From NCBI GenBank assembly GCA_023390785.1, contig JAEWCE010000247.1, forward strand, positions 1 to 7,167: 7,167 nucleotides of DNA. Direction: 5' to 3'. The position numbers and the translations under genes are program-made. This document shows positions 1 through 6,198 of the stretch, piece after piece (the first letter of the stretch is position 1; every line of letters starts with the position of its first letter). Under the pieces are notes generated by a model that searched no databases, was not told where the DNA came from, and was given only the letters and a program-made list of their open reading frames with translations. This DNA is from Pseudomonadota bacterium (lineage in GTDB: Bacteria > Pseudomonadota > Alphaproteobacteria > Rhizobiales > Devosiaceae).

Positions 1-915
1 CCCCCCGCCGGGCCCCCCCGGGGCGGCGTCGGTGCGCGCCTGACGCTGCAGCAGCGTCGCGTCGTCTGGGCCTGGGGCTTTCTGGCGCTGCCCGTCGTGT
101 TTTACAGCTGGATCCGCTTCTATCCCACGTTCTATGCGTTCTGGCTGTCGTTCACCAACTGGGACCTGATGCGTCCGGCCCAGTTCATCGGGCTCGAGAA
201 CTACCAGCGGATGTTCGCCGACCCGGCCTTCCTCCAGGCCTTCGGCAATACCTTCGAATATCTGATCATCGGCATGCCGATCAGCCTGCTGCTGAGCTTC
301 ACGGTCGCCTTCTACCTCGATCGCGTACGCTTCATGCACGGCTTCATCCGTGCCCTCTATTTCCTACCGTTCATCACCACCGCCGCCGCCCTCGCCTGGG
401 TCTGGCGCTGGTTCTACCAGCCGATCCCGGTCGGAGTGTTCAACGGCATCCTCTCCCACCTCCACCTTCCGGCGCAGCCCTTCCTGCGCACACCCGCCCA
501 GGCGCTGCCGGCCATCACCGTCACCGGCATCTGGGCCGGCCTGGGCTTCCAGATCATCATCTTCATCGCCGGCCTGCGTGCCATTCCCGCGACCTATTAC
601 GAGGCGGCCCGTATCGACGGCCTCGGCGAATGGGCCATCCTGCGCAAGATCACGCTGCCGTTGCTCAAGCCCACCACGATCTTCCTCGTCGTCTTCTCTT
701 CGATTGGCTTCCTGAGGATCTTCGATTCCGTCTTCAACATGACCCACAACGATCCCGGCGGCCCGCTCGGCTCCACCAAGCCGCTGGTGCTGCTGATCTA
801 CCAGACGGCGTTCTCGTCCTACGACATGGGTTATGCCGCGGCGCAGACCGTGGTGCTGTTCGTGATCCTGCTGGTGATCTCGCTTGGCCAGCTTTTCCTC
901 TTGAGGGACCGCTGA
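1..915 (+). CDS. Carbohydrate ABC transporter permease, MalF/UgpA-like (CUT1), 5' partial
   Basis: Inner-membrane permease subunit of a carbohydrate-type ABC importer. The frame is open from base 1, and the 32 codons before the GTG at 97 contain no ATG, GTG or TTG. They encode a plausible cytoplasmic N-terminus (RLTLQQRRVVWAWGF) running into the first membrane helix, so the true start lies upstream and 97 is an internal codon. Several hydrophobic segments follow, with a large soluble loop around codons 45-75, as usual for this family. The cytoplasmic EAA loop that docks on the ATPase is intact: EAARIDG at codons 201-207, then KITLP at 216-220, fitting EAA-x3-G-x9-I-x-LP. The stop overlaps the start of the next permease by one base (TGATG), so the two are probably translationally coupled. 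The family is clear; the substrate is not readable. The extreme 5' end is pure G/C homopolymer runs and may be unreliable. Confidence 0.93.
   Translation, partial: PPAGPPRGGVGARLTLQQRRVVWAWGFLALPVVFYSWIRFYPTFYAFWLSFTNWDLMRPAQFIGLENYQRMFADPAFLQAFGNTFEYLIIGMPISLLLSFTVAFYLDRVRFMHGFIRALYFLPFITTAAALAWVWRWFYQPIPVGVFNGILSHLHLPAQPFLRTPAQALPAITVTGIWAGLGFQIIIFIAGLRAIPATYYEAARIDGLGEWAILRKITLPLLKPTTIFLVVFSSIGFLRIFDSVFNMTHNDPGGPLGSTKPLVLLIYQTAFSSYDMGYAAAQTVVLFVILLVISLGQLFLLRDR
903..908 (+). promoter_or_regulatory. Ribosome binding site for the second permease
   Basis: GAGGGA ends 6 bases before the ATG at 915 and lies inside the end of the upstream permease gene. It supports 915 as the start, rather than any of the upstream in-frame codons that would overlap the first permease by about 285 bases. 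Confidence 0.7.
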
Positions 916-1760
916 TGGCCATCGCCGAGCTGGCGTTGAACCGCAAGCGCATCCGTCCGGGCCGCGTGATCGCCTGGACGATCCTGCTGCTGGGCGGCCT
1001 GTTGATGGTCACGCCGCTGTTCTACATGTTCTCGACCTCGCTGAAGAGCTCGGCGCAGGTCTACGATCTGCGGCTGATCCCGGCGCACCCGACCTTCGAC
1101 AACTACGTCGCCGCGCTCGCCGACGGCCACTTCATGCGCTGGATGCTCAACTCCACCATCGTCGCCGTCACCGTCACCATCTCCAACGTCTTCTTCGATA
1201 GCCTAGTCGGCTATACGCTGGCGAAGTTCCGGTTTCGCGGTCGCTACTTCATCTTCCTTGCCATCCTGTCGACGCTGATGATCCCCACCGAGATGCTGGT
1301 GATCCCCTGGTACCTGATGTCGTCCAAGCTTGGTTGGCTCGATAGCTATTGGGGCATCATGTTTCCCGGCATGATGACGGCCTTCGGCACGTTCCTGATG
1401 AAGCAGTTCTTCGAGAGCGTGCCCGACGATTTCCTCGAAGCGGCGCGCATCGACGGCCTCAACGAATTCACCATCTGGTGGAAGGTGGCGATGCCGCTGG
1501 TGACGCCCGCCATCTCGGCACTTGCCATCTTCACCTTCCTCGGCAACTGGACCGCGTTCTTCTGGCCGCTGATCGTCACCACCAGCAACGACCTCTACAC
1601 CATCCCCGTGGGCATCTCGAGTTTCTCCGACGCGCAGGACACGCGCTGGGAGATGATCATGACCGGTGCCGCGCTCGCCACCATCCCGACACTGGTGGTG
1701 TTCCTGCTGCTGCAGCGCTTCATCGTGCGGGGCGTGATGCTCGCCGGGCTGAAGGGCTGA
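915..1760 (+). CDS. Carbohydrate ABC transporter permease, MalG/UgpE-like (CUT1)
   Basis: Second membrane subunit of the importer, 281 residues, the usual MalG-like length. The N-terminus is short and basic (NRKRIRPGR), followed by a membrane helix at about residues 17-38. Next comes a periplasmic stretch containing the family-typical TFDNYVAAL, then further membrane helices. The ATPase-docking EAA loop is at residues 175-194: EAARIDG, then KVAMP, with Val and Met replacing the more common Ile and Leu. The C-terminus ends in GVMLAGLKG, typical of MalG-type permeases. The start at 915 is set by a good GAGGGA site and by the TGATG junction with the first permease. The two permeases presumably form a heterodimer served by the ATPase encoded at 3259-4329. 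The binding protein that would define the substrate is not in the window. Confidence 0.95.
   Translation: MAIAELALNRKRIRPGRVIAWTILLLGGLLMVTPLFYMFSTSLKSSAQVYDLRLIPAHPTFDNYVAALADGHFMRWMLNSTIVAVTVTISNVFFDSLVGYTLAKFRFRGRYFIFLAILSTLMIPTEMLVIPWYLMSSKLGWLDSYWGIMFPGMMTAFGTFLMKQFFESVPDDFLEAARIDGLNEFTIWWKVAMPLVTPAISALAIFTFLGNWTAFFWPLIVTTSNDLYTIPVGISSFSDAQDTRWEMIMTGAALATIPTLVVFLLLQRFIVRGVMLAGLKG
1751..1756 (+). promoter_or_regulatory. Ribosome binding site for the ArgH-like lyase
   Basis: GAAGGG ends 6 bases before the ATG at 1763 and lies within the last codons of the second permease. The same frame stays open upstream into the permease gene, so this site is the main support for starting the lyase at 1763. 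Confidence 0.65.
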
Positions 1761-1762
1761 GC

Positions 1763-3259
1763 ATGGCCCCCGACAGCAGCGTCTTTCCCGATCCGACGTA
1801 CAAGGACACCGTACTCCGGCCGCTGTTCGATGGCGTGAAGGCCGATCACGTCGATGGTTTTCGCCGCATCGACCGCGCCCACCTCGTCATGCTGGTGGCA
1901 ACCGGCATCCTCGAGCCCGCGCAGGGCGCCGCCATTGCCCGCGCACTCGATGAGATCGATGCGTCGCTCGATATCGACAGCCTCACTTACACCGGCGAGG
2001 TCGAAGACTTCTTCTTCCTCGTCGAGCGCGAGCTCAAGGCGCGGCTCGGGCCGGATCTCGGCGGCCGGCCGCACACAGCCCGCTCCCGCAACGACATTGA
2101 CCACACGCTGTTCAAGCTGGCACTGAAACCGCGCCTCGATGCGCTGCTCGGCAAGCTCGAGCATCTGCTGCAAACGCTGATCGATGCGGCCGAGCGCGAG
2201 CGGGCGACGTTGATCGTCGCCTACACCCACGGCCAGCCGGCGCAGCCAACGACCTACGGCCACTATCTGGGGGCGATGATCGAGGTGCTGCTGCGCGACA
2301 TCGCGCGCCTTGAGGCGGCGCGCGCCATCGTCGACCTGTCGCCGATGGGCGCGGCGGCCATCACCACCACCGGCTTTCCGATCGATCGCGAGCTGGTCGC
2401 CGAGCTGCTCGGCTTCGCCCGTCCGCTGCAGAATTCCTATAGCTGCATCGCCGCGGTGGACTACATCACCGCCACCTACGGCGCGCTCGAGCTGCTGATG
2501 CTGCACCTGGGCCGGCCGATCCAGGACCTGCAGTTCTGGACCAGCTTCGAAGTCGGCCAGCTCTACGTGCCCAACGCCTTCGTGCAGATTTCCTCGATCA
2601 TGCCGCAAAAGCGCAATCCGGTACCGATCGAGCACCTGCGCCACCTGAGCAGCCAGACCCTGGGCCGTGCCCGCGCGGTGCTCGACATCATGCACAACAC
2701 CCCGTTCACCGACATGAACGACAGTGAGGGCGAGACGCAGCGCTTCGGCTACGAGGCCTTCGGCACCGGCTTCCGCGTGCTCGACCTGCTGGCGGCGCTA
2801 CTCGGCGAGGTCCGCGTCAATACGGATCGCGTGCGCGCCAACATCAGCCGCTCCTGTATCACCGTGACCGAGCTGGCCGACACGCTGGTGCGCGAGGAAG
2901 GGTTGTCGTTCCGCGAGGGGCACGAGATCGCCGCGGCCGTGGCGCGCGCCGTGGTCGCGATTGAAGGCGATCTCGGCCGCGATGGCTATGCGCCATTCCG
3001 CGACGCGTTCGTTGCCGCGACGGGCCGCCAGCCGAAATTCGATGCGGTCCGCTTCGCCGAAATCGTTTCGCCGGAGTATTTCGTCGCCGTGCGTACGCGC
3101 CTCGGCGGCCCGGCGCCTGAGCCGCTTGGTGCCGCCATCGCCGGCTACCGCGCCGCGCTGGCCGAGTTGCGCGCCCGCAGCCAGGCCAATGCCGAGCACG
3201 ATGCCGCCGCGCGCGCTCAACTCGACCGTCGCTTTGCCGCCCTCAAGGAACCCCGCTGA
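1763..3259 (+). CDS. Argininosuccinate lyase-family protein (fumarase/aspartase superfamily), probably not the arginine-pathway enzyme
   Basis: Predicted cytoplasmic lyase, 498 residues, longer than typical ArgH (about 460). Family enzymes catalyse beta-elimination, usually cleaving a C-N bond to release fumarate. Conserved blocks are visible in order: HTARSRND at residues 104-111 (substrate-binding Arg and Asn); YTHGQPAQPTTYGH at 154-167 with the superfamily His156; TTTGFPIDRE at 201-210; and the flexible catalytic loop ISSIMPQKRNP at 276-286, whose Ser277 or Ser278 would be the general base. Compared with standard ArgH, HTARSRNDQ has become HTARSRNDI, the loop reads KRNPV rather than KKNPD, and GS before SIMP is SS preceded by Ile. 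The gene sits between permease and ATPase genes of a sugar importer, with no argG or other arg gene nearby. This argues for a specialised catabolic lyase. ArgH homologues acting on other N-substituted aspartates are known, for example EDDS lyase. Family assignment is firm; the substrate is unknown. Confidence 0.88.
   Translation: MAPDSSVFPDPTYKDTVLRPLFDGVKADHVDGFRRIDRAHLVMLVATGILEPAQGAAIARALDEIDASLDIDSLTYTGEVEDFFFLVERELKARLGPDLGGRPHTARSRNDIDHTLFKLALKPRLDALLGKLEHLLQTLIDAAERERATLIVAYTHGQPAQPTTYGHYLGAMIEVLLRDIARLEAARAIVDLSPMGAAAITTTGFPIDRELVAELLGFARPLQNSYSCIAAVDYITATYGALELLMLHLGRPIQDLQFWTSFEVGQLYVPNAFVQISSIMPQKRNPVPIEHLRHLSSQTLGRARAVLDIMHNTPFTDMNDSEGETQRFGYEAFGTGFRVLDLLAALLGEVRVNTDRVRANISRSCITVTELADTLVREEGLSFREGHEIAAAVARAVVAIEGDLGRDGYAPFRDAFVAATGRQPKFDAVRFAEIVSPEYFVAVRTRLGGPAPEPLGAAIAGYRAALAELRARSQANAEHDAAARAQLDRRFAALKEPR
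3245..3249 (+). promoter_or_regulatory. Ribosome binding site for the ABC ATPase
   Basis: AAGGA ends 9 bases before the ATG at 3259, inside the end of the lyase gene. Together with the TGATG stop/start overlap it suggests coupled translation of lyase and ATPase. Confidence 0.6.
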
Positions 3260-4329
3260 TGGCCACCATCTCGCTCGAGAAGCTGACCAAGTCTTTCGGC
3301 CCCAATACTGTCGTTCACGGCATCGACCTCGACATCGCCGATGGCGAGTTCGTGGTACTGGTCGGCCCGTCCGGATGCGGCAAGTCGACGACGCTGCGCA
3401 TGATCGCCGGGCTCGAGGACATCTCGGCCGGCGCCGTGAGGATCGGCGGCGAGGTCGTCAACGACCGCGAACCCAAGCAGCGCAACATTGCGATGGTGTT
3501 CCAGAACTTCGCCATCTACCCGCATTTGACGGTGGCGCAGAACATCGGCTTCGGCCTCTACACGGCAAAGCTGGACAAGGCGGAAAAGCAGAGGCGCATC
3601 GAAGCCGCGGCGCGCACGCTCGACCTCGAGGACCTGCTGAAGCGCCGGCCGTCGCAGCTTTCCGGTGGCCAGCGCCAGCGCGTCGCCATCGGCCGCGCCA
3701 TGGTGCGCGACCCGGTAGCCTTCCTGTTCGATGAGCCGCTCAGCAATCTCGATGCGCAATTGCGCGGCCAGATGCGGGTCGAGATCAAGCGCCTGCACCA
3801 GCGGCTCAAAAGCACCATCGTCTATGTCACGCACGACCAGGTGGAGGCCATGACCATGGCCGATCGCATTGTCGTCATGCGCGACGGCTATATCCTGCAG
3901 GTGGGGACCCCGACGGAGATTTACGAACAGCCCGCCGACGTGTTCACCGCCCGCTTCATCGGCAGCCCGGCCATGAACATGCTGAAGGCGACCGGCAGGG
4001 AAACCGGCCTCGTCGTTGCCGGCGCCACCGCGCCGGTCGAAACGGGGCAGGCGGGCCGAGGCCAGGTTCTGGTCGGCGTGCGCGCCCATGACCTGATGGT
4101 CGGTGCGGGGGCAGGGCAGGGCGGGCTGACGCTCAACGGCGTCATCAACACCATCGAACCGCTCGGCGCGGAGACGCTGGTGCACCTGACGGTCGGCGAT
4201 GCCGAGGTAACGGCCACTGCCCCCGGCAAATCTGCCCTCCAGGTAGGTCAGACCGTGTCGGCCGGCGCCGCTGCAGGCAGCCTCTACCTCTTCGACGCGC
4301 AAACCGAGAAAAGCCTCGGTCGGGCCTAG
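3259..4329 (+). CDS. Sugar ABC transporter ATP-binding protein, MalK/UgpC type
   Basis: Cytoplasmic ATPase that powers the importer, 356 residues, normal for the MalK/UgpC/MsiK group. All nucleotide-binding elements are present: Walker A GPSGCGKST at residues 36-44, Q-loop Gln82 in VFQNFAIYPH, ABC signature LSGGQRQR at 134-141, Walker B AFLFDEP at 154-160 with Asp158 and catalytic Glu159, D-loop SNLD at 162-165, and switch His192 in VTHDQVEAMTMADRI. The family-typical QVGTPTEIYEQP and FIGSPAMN follow. Residues from about 245 form a TOBE-like regulatory region, with GVRAHDLMV where MalK-type proteins usually have GIRPE/H. The gene follows the lyase with a one-base overlap, unlike the common arrangement where it adjoins the permeases. 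Whether it serves only this importer or several, as MsiK does, cannot be told from the sequence. A specific symbol would need the binding protein's identity. Confidence 0.96.
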   Translation: MATISLEKLTKSFGPNTVVHGIDLDIADGEFVVLVGPSGCGKSTTLRMIAGLEDISAGAVRIGGEVVNDREPKQRNIAMVFQNFAIYPHLTVAQNIGFGLYTAKLDKAEKQRRIEAAARTLDLEDLLKRRPSQLSGGQRQRVAIGRAMVRDPVAFLFDEPLSNLDAQLRGQMRVEIKRLHQRLKSTIVYVTHDQVEAMTMADRIVVMRDGYILQVGTPTEIYEQPADVFTARFIGSPAMNMLKATGRETGLVVAGATAPVETGQAGRGQVLVGVRAHDLMVGAGAGQGGLTLNGVINTIEPLGAETLVHLTVGDAEVTATAPGKSALQVGQTVSAGAAAGSLYLFDAQTEKSLGRA

Positions 4330-4412
4330 CGCGGCTCGACGCCACCCGCGGAATGCTCGACGGCGCGTTGGGATTGAGGCACCTTAGCGCCGCCGACTCC
4401 CGCGAGACCTTC
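4330..4412 (+). other. 83-bp intergenic gap within the operon
   Basis: This is the only sizeable untranslated stretch. It contains an 8-base direct repeat GCTCGACG (4334-4341 and 4355-4362, 21 bases apart) and a 6-bp inverted repeat CGGCGC/GCGCCG (4361-4366 and 4387-4392) with a 20-base loop. There is no T-run after the hairpin, so it does not look like an intrinsic terminator. I see no convincing -35/-10 promoter. Part of it would be coding if the next gene started at the ATG at 4353. Confidence 0.4.
4404..4407 (+). promoter_or_regulatory. Weak ribosome binding site for the mannonate dehydratase-like gene
   Basis: GAGA ends 5 bases before the ATG at 4413. It is weak, but better placed than anything before the in-frame ATG at 4353, where the only purine-rich bases (GGA) touch the start codon. 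Confidence 0.4.
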
Positions 4413-5384
4413 ATGCTCCGCATCGCCGAATTCATAGATCCCACGCCCAATCCGGTCTGGCGGCTGGCACAGCAATGCGGCGTCACCGCTGCCGTCGGCG
4501 GCCTGCCTTTCACCATGCTCGAGGCCAACGAGCGGGTCTGCGACCTGGCGCCGCTCACGCGTATGAAGCAGCGCTACGAGGCCGCCGGCTTCACCCTCGA
4601 GGTGATCGAGGCACGCCCGCCGCTCAACAAGGCCAAGCGCGGGCTGCCGGGGCGTGACGAAGAGATCGACGTCGCCTGCACCCTCGTCGAGAACATGGGC
4701 AAGCTCGGCATACCGGTCTGGTGCTACGAGTGGATGACCGATTTCAACTGGGTGCGCACCAACACCGCGACCCCCTCGCGCGGCGGCTCGGTGGTCACCA
4801 GCTTCGATGCCGCCGATGTACCCGCCGACATCACCGCCAATCCGCCGATCTCGGAGAACGAGCTCTGGGACAATCTCGACTATTTCCTGCGCCGCGTCCT
4901 GCCGGTCGCCGAGCGGGCCCGGGTCAAACTGTCGATGCACCCGGACGATCCACCCATCACCCCGATCCGGGGCGTCAGCCGCATCATGCGCAGTATCGAC
5001 AATTTCCACCGCCTCATCGACATGCTGCCCAGCCCGATGAACACCATCACCTTATGCCAGGGCAACTTCACCCTCATGACCGACGATCTGCCGGGCGAAA
5101 TCCGCCGCTTCGGCGACAAGATCTCGTTCGTGCATTTTCGTGACGTCCGCGGGGTGCCCACCAGGTTCGAGGAAGCCTGGCACGATGCCGGCAAGACCGA
5201 CATGCTCGCCTGTATGCGTGCCTATCGCGACATCGGCTTCGACGGCGTGCTGCGCCCCGATCACGTGCCGACGGTCGAAGGCGACAGCAACACCAATGCC
5301 GGCTATTCCGCCTATGGCCGGCTGTTCGCCATCGGCTACATCAAGGGCCTGCACCAGGCGGTTTATGCGGAGGCTGGCCGATGA
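4413..5384 (+). CDS. Mannonate dehydratase (UxuA) family protein, short form
   Basis: Predicted cytoplasmic TIM-barrel, metal-dependent sugar-acid dehydratase. UxuA converts D-mannonate to 2-keto-3-deoxy-D-gluconate in glucuronate breakdown. From the 4413 start it has 323 residues, against about 390 for E. coli UxuA. The likely metal ligands and catalytic residues of the family are present: His176 in MHPDDPP (175-181), Cys215 in LCQGN, His241 in SFVHFRDVRG, Asp283 and His284 in RPDHVP, and Tyr298 in GYSAYGR. The N-terminus (MLRIAEFIDP, then GGLPF at 29-33) lacks the ALHHIP-type segment of classical UxuA, so this is a divergent subgroup and may act on a different sugar acid. The in-frame ATG at 4353 would add 20 residues that do not resemble the family and has a poor ribosome site, so 4413 is preferred. 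The gene ends in an ATGA overlap with the dehydrogenase downstream, suggesting consecutive steps. Confidence 0.85.
   Translation: MLRIAEFIDPTPNPVWRLAQQCGVTAAVGGLPFTMLEANERVCDLAPLTRMKQRYEAAGFTLEVIEARPPLNKAKRGLPGRDEEIDVACTLVENMGKLGIPVWCYEWMTDFNWVRTNTATPSRGGSVVTSFDAADVPADITANPPISENELWDNLDYFLRRVLPVAERARVKLSMHPDDPPITPIRGVSRIMRSIDNFHRLIDMLPSPMNTITLCQGNFTLMTDDLPGEIRRFGDKISFVHFRDVRGVPTRFEEAWHDAGKTDMLACMRAYRDIGFDGVLRPDHVPTVEGDSNTNAGYSAYGRLFAIGYIKGLHQAVYAEAGR
5369..5373 (+). promoter_or_regulatory. Strong ribosome binding site for the SDR gene
   Basis: GGAGG ends 7 bases before the ATG at 5381. It is the best Shine-Dalgarno match in the window and lies within the 3' end of the UxuA-like gene. Confidence 0.7.
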
Positions 5385-6196
5385 AGATCGCGCTTACCGG
5401 CGGCAGCGGCACGGTCGGCCGCGCCATCATCGAGCGGGCGCTGGAACGCGGCGACACGCTCATCAGCCTCGACCGCGCCTTGCCGGCCGAGCCATATCCC
5501 GGCGTCGACTATCGCCAGCTTGAAATGTCCGACTATGACGGGCTGGTCAAAGCCTTCGCCGGCTGCGAGGCGATGATGCACATGGCCGCAATCCCTGCGC
5601 CGTTCCACCACCCGGATCATGTGGTCCACAACAACAATGTGGTGGGCAGCTACAACGCTATGCGCGCCGCCATAGAGTGCGGCATCCGTCGCATCTGCCA
5701 GGCCTCCAGCGTGAACGCCATCGGCCTGTCCTACAGCCGCGAGGCGAGTTTTGACTATTTTCCGGTCGACGAGCAGCATCCCAATCACGGCGAGGAGCCG
5801 TACGCGCTCTCCAAATGGATCTGCGAGGCGCAGGCCGACAACCTCGCCCGCCGCTACGCGGATCTGCAGGTGTCCAGCATGCGCTTCCACTGGGTCATCG
5901 GCGACCGCGCCCTGGCGCAGAAATTCAATGCGCCGACCCGCGAGGCGGCGATGCATCTGTGGGCCTACACGCTGAAGCAGCATGCCGCCGATGCCTGTCT
6001 GGCGGCCATCGAGCCTGGCCGCTTCGCCGGCCACCAGGTGTTCTACATCGTCGCCCCGGACACCACCAACGACATCCCCAGCCTCGAGCTCGCCCGGCAG
6101 TACTATCCTGACGTGCCCATCCGCGGTGATCTCAGCGGCCACCGCAGCTTCTTCGATTCCAGCAAGGCCGAGCGGCTGCTGGGGGTAAAGGGCTAG
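5381..6196 (+). CDS. NAD(P)-dependent extended SDR, epimerase/dehydratase family, uronate dehydrogenase-like
   Basis: Predicted cytoplasmic oxidoreductase, 271 residues, close in length to uronate dehydrogenases (about 265) and shorter than typical sugar-nucleotide epimerases. The Rossmann start is MKIALTGGSGTVG, with GxxGxxG at residues 7-13. Asp31, at the end of the second strand, suggests preference for NAD over NADP. The active-site pieces are SSVNAIG at 109-115 and Tyr141-x3-Lys145 in PYALSKW. The HMAAIP block at 67-72 and NNNVVGSYN at 84-92 are usual for the family. Uronate dehydrogenase oxidises glucuronate or galacturonate to the aldarolactone; the short length and SSxN motif fit that group, but its exact reaction is not proven. 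The four-base ATGA overlap with the UxuA-like gene suggests the two act in one pathway on a sugar acid. It could also be an epimerase or reductase on the same route. Confidence 0.82.
   Translation: MKIALTGGSGTVGRAIIERALERGDTLISLDRALPAEPYPGVDYRQLEMSDYDGLVKAFAGCEAMMHMAAIPAPFHHPDHVVHNNNVVGSYNAMRAAIECGIRRICQASSVNAIGLSYSREASFDYFPVDEQHPNHGEEPYALSKWICEAQADNLARRYADLQVSSMRFHWVIGDRALAQKFNAPTREAAMHLWAYTLKQHAADACLAAIEPGRFAGHQVFYIVAPDTTNDIPSLELARQYYPDVPIRGDLSGHRSFFDSSKAERLLGVKG
6187..6192 (+). promoter_or_regulatory. Ribosome binding site deciding a GTG start
   Basis: AAAGGG ends 6 bases before the GTG at 6199, within the last codons of the SDR gene. It supports GTG as the start of the terminal epimerase, whose Rossmann motif begins a few residues later. 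Confidence 0.6.
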
Positions 6197-6198
6197 CG

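Noticed and set aside
630..914. In-frame upstream extension of the second permease.
   Set aside because: It would overlap the first permease by about 285 bases with a sequence unlike any permease. The ATG at 915 has a good ribosome site and the expected N-terminus.
1349..1762. In-frame upstream extension of the ArgH-like lyase.
   Set aside because: It lies over the EAA loop and C-terminus of the second permease and is rich in His, Arg and Asp as expected for an out-of-frame reading. The family homology starts after 1763.
1595..2695. Long open frame on the - strand opposite the second permease and the lyase (366 codons).
   Set aside because: It is a mirror of G/C-biased codons. Its product is rich in Arg, Gln, Asp and Val with no recognisable domain, and it lies opposite clear family motifs on the + strand.
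3217..4302. Long open frame on the - strand opposite the ABC ATPase (361 codons).
   Set aside because: It is antisense to a textbook ATPase with every motif intact, and its own translation shows no domain. It is a composition artefact.
4361..4392. Possible terminator hairpin after the ATPase gene.
   Set aside because: Only 6 bp of stem, a 20-base loop and no following T-run, so it is not a credible intrinsic terminator.
4353..4412. Alternative ATG start for the UxuA-like gene.
   Set aside because: It would add 20 residues without family resemblance, and no properly spaced ribosome site precedes it.
5363..6142. Open frame on the - strand opposite the SDR gene (259 codons).
   Set aside because: Shadow of the + strand reading frame; there is no motif in the product, and it would fully overlap a well-supported gene.
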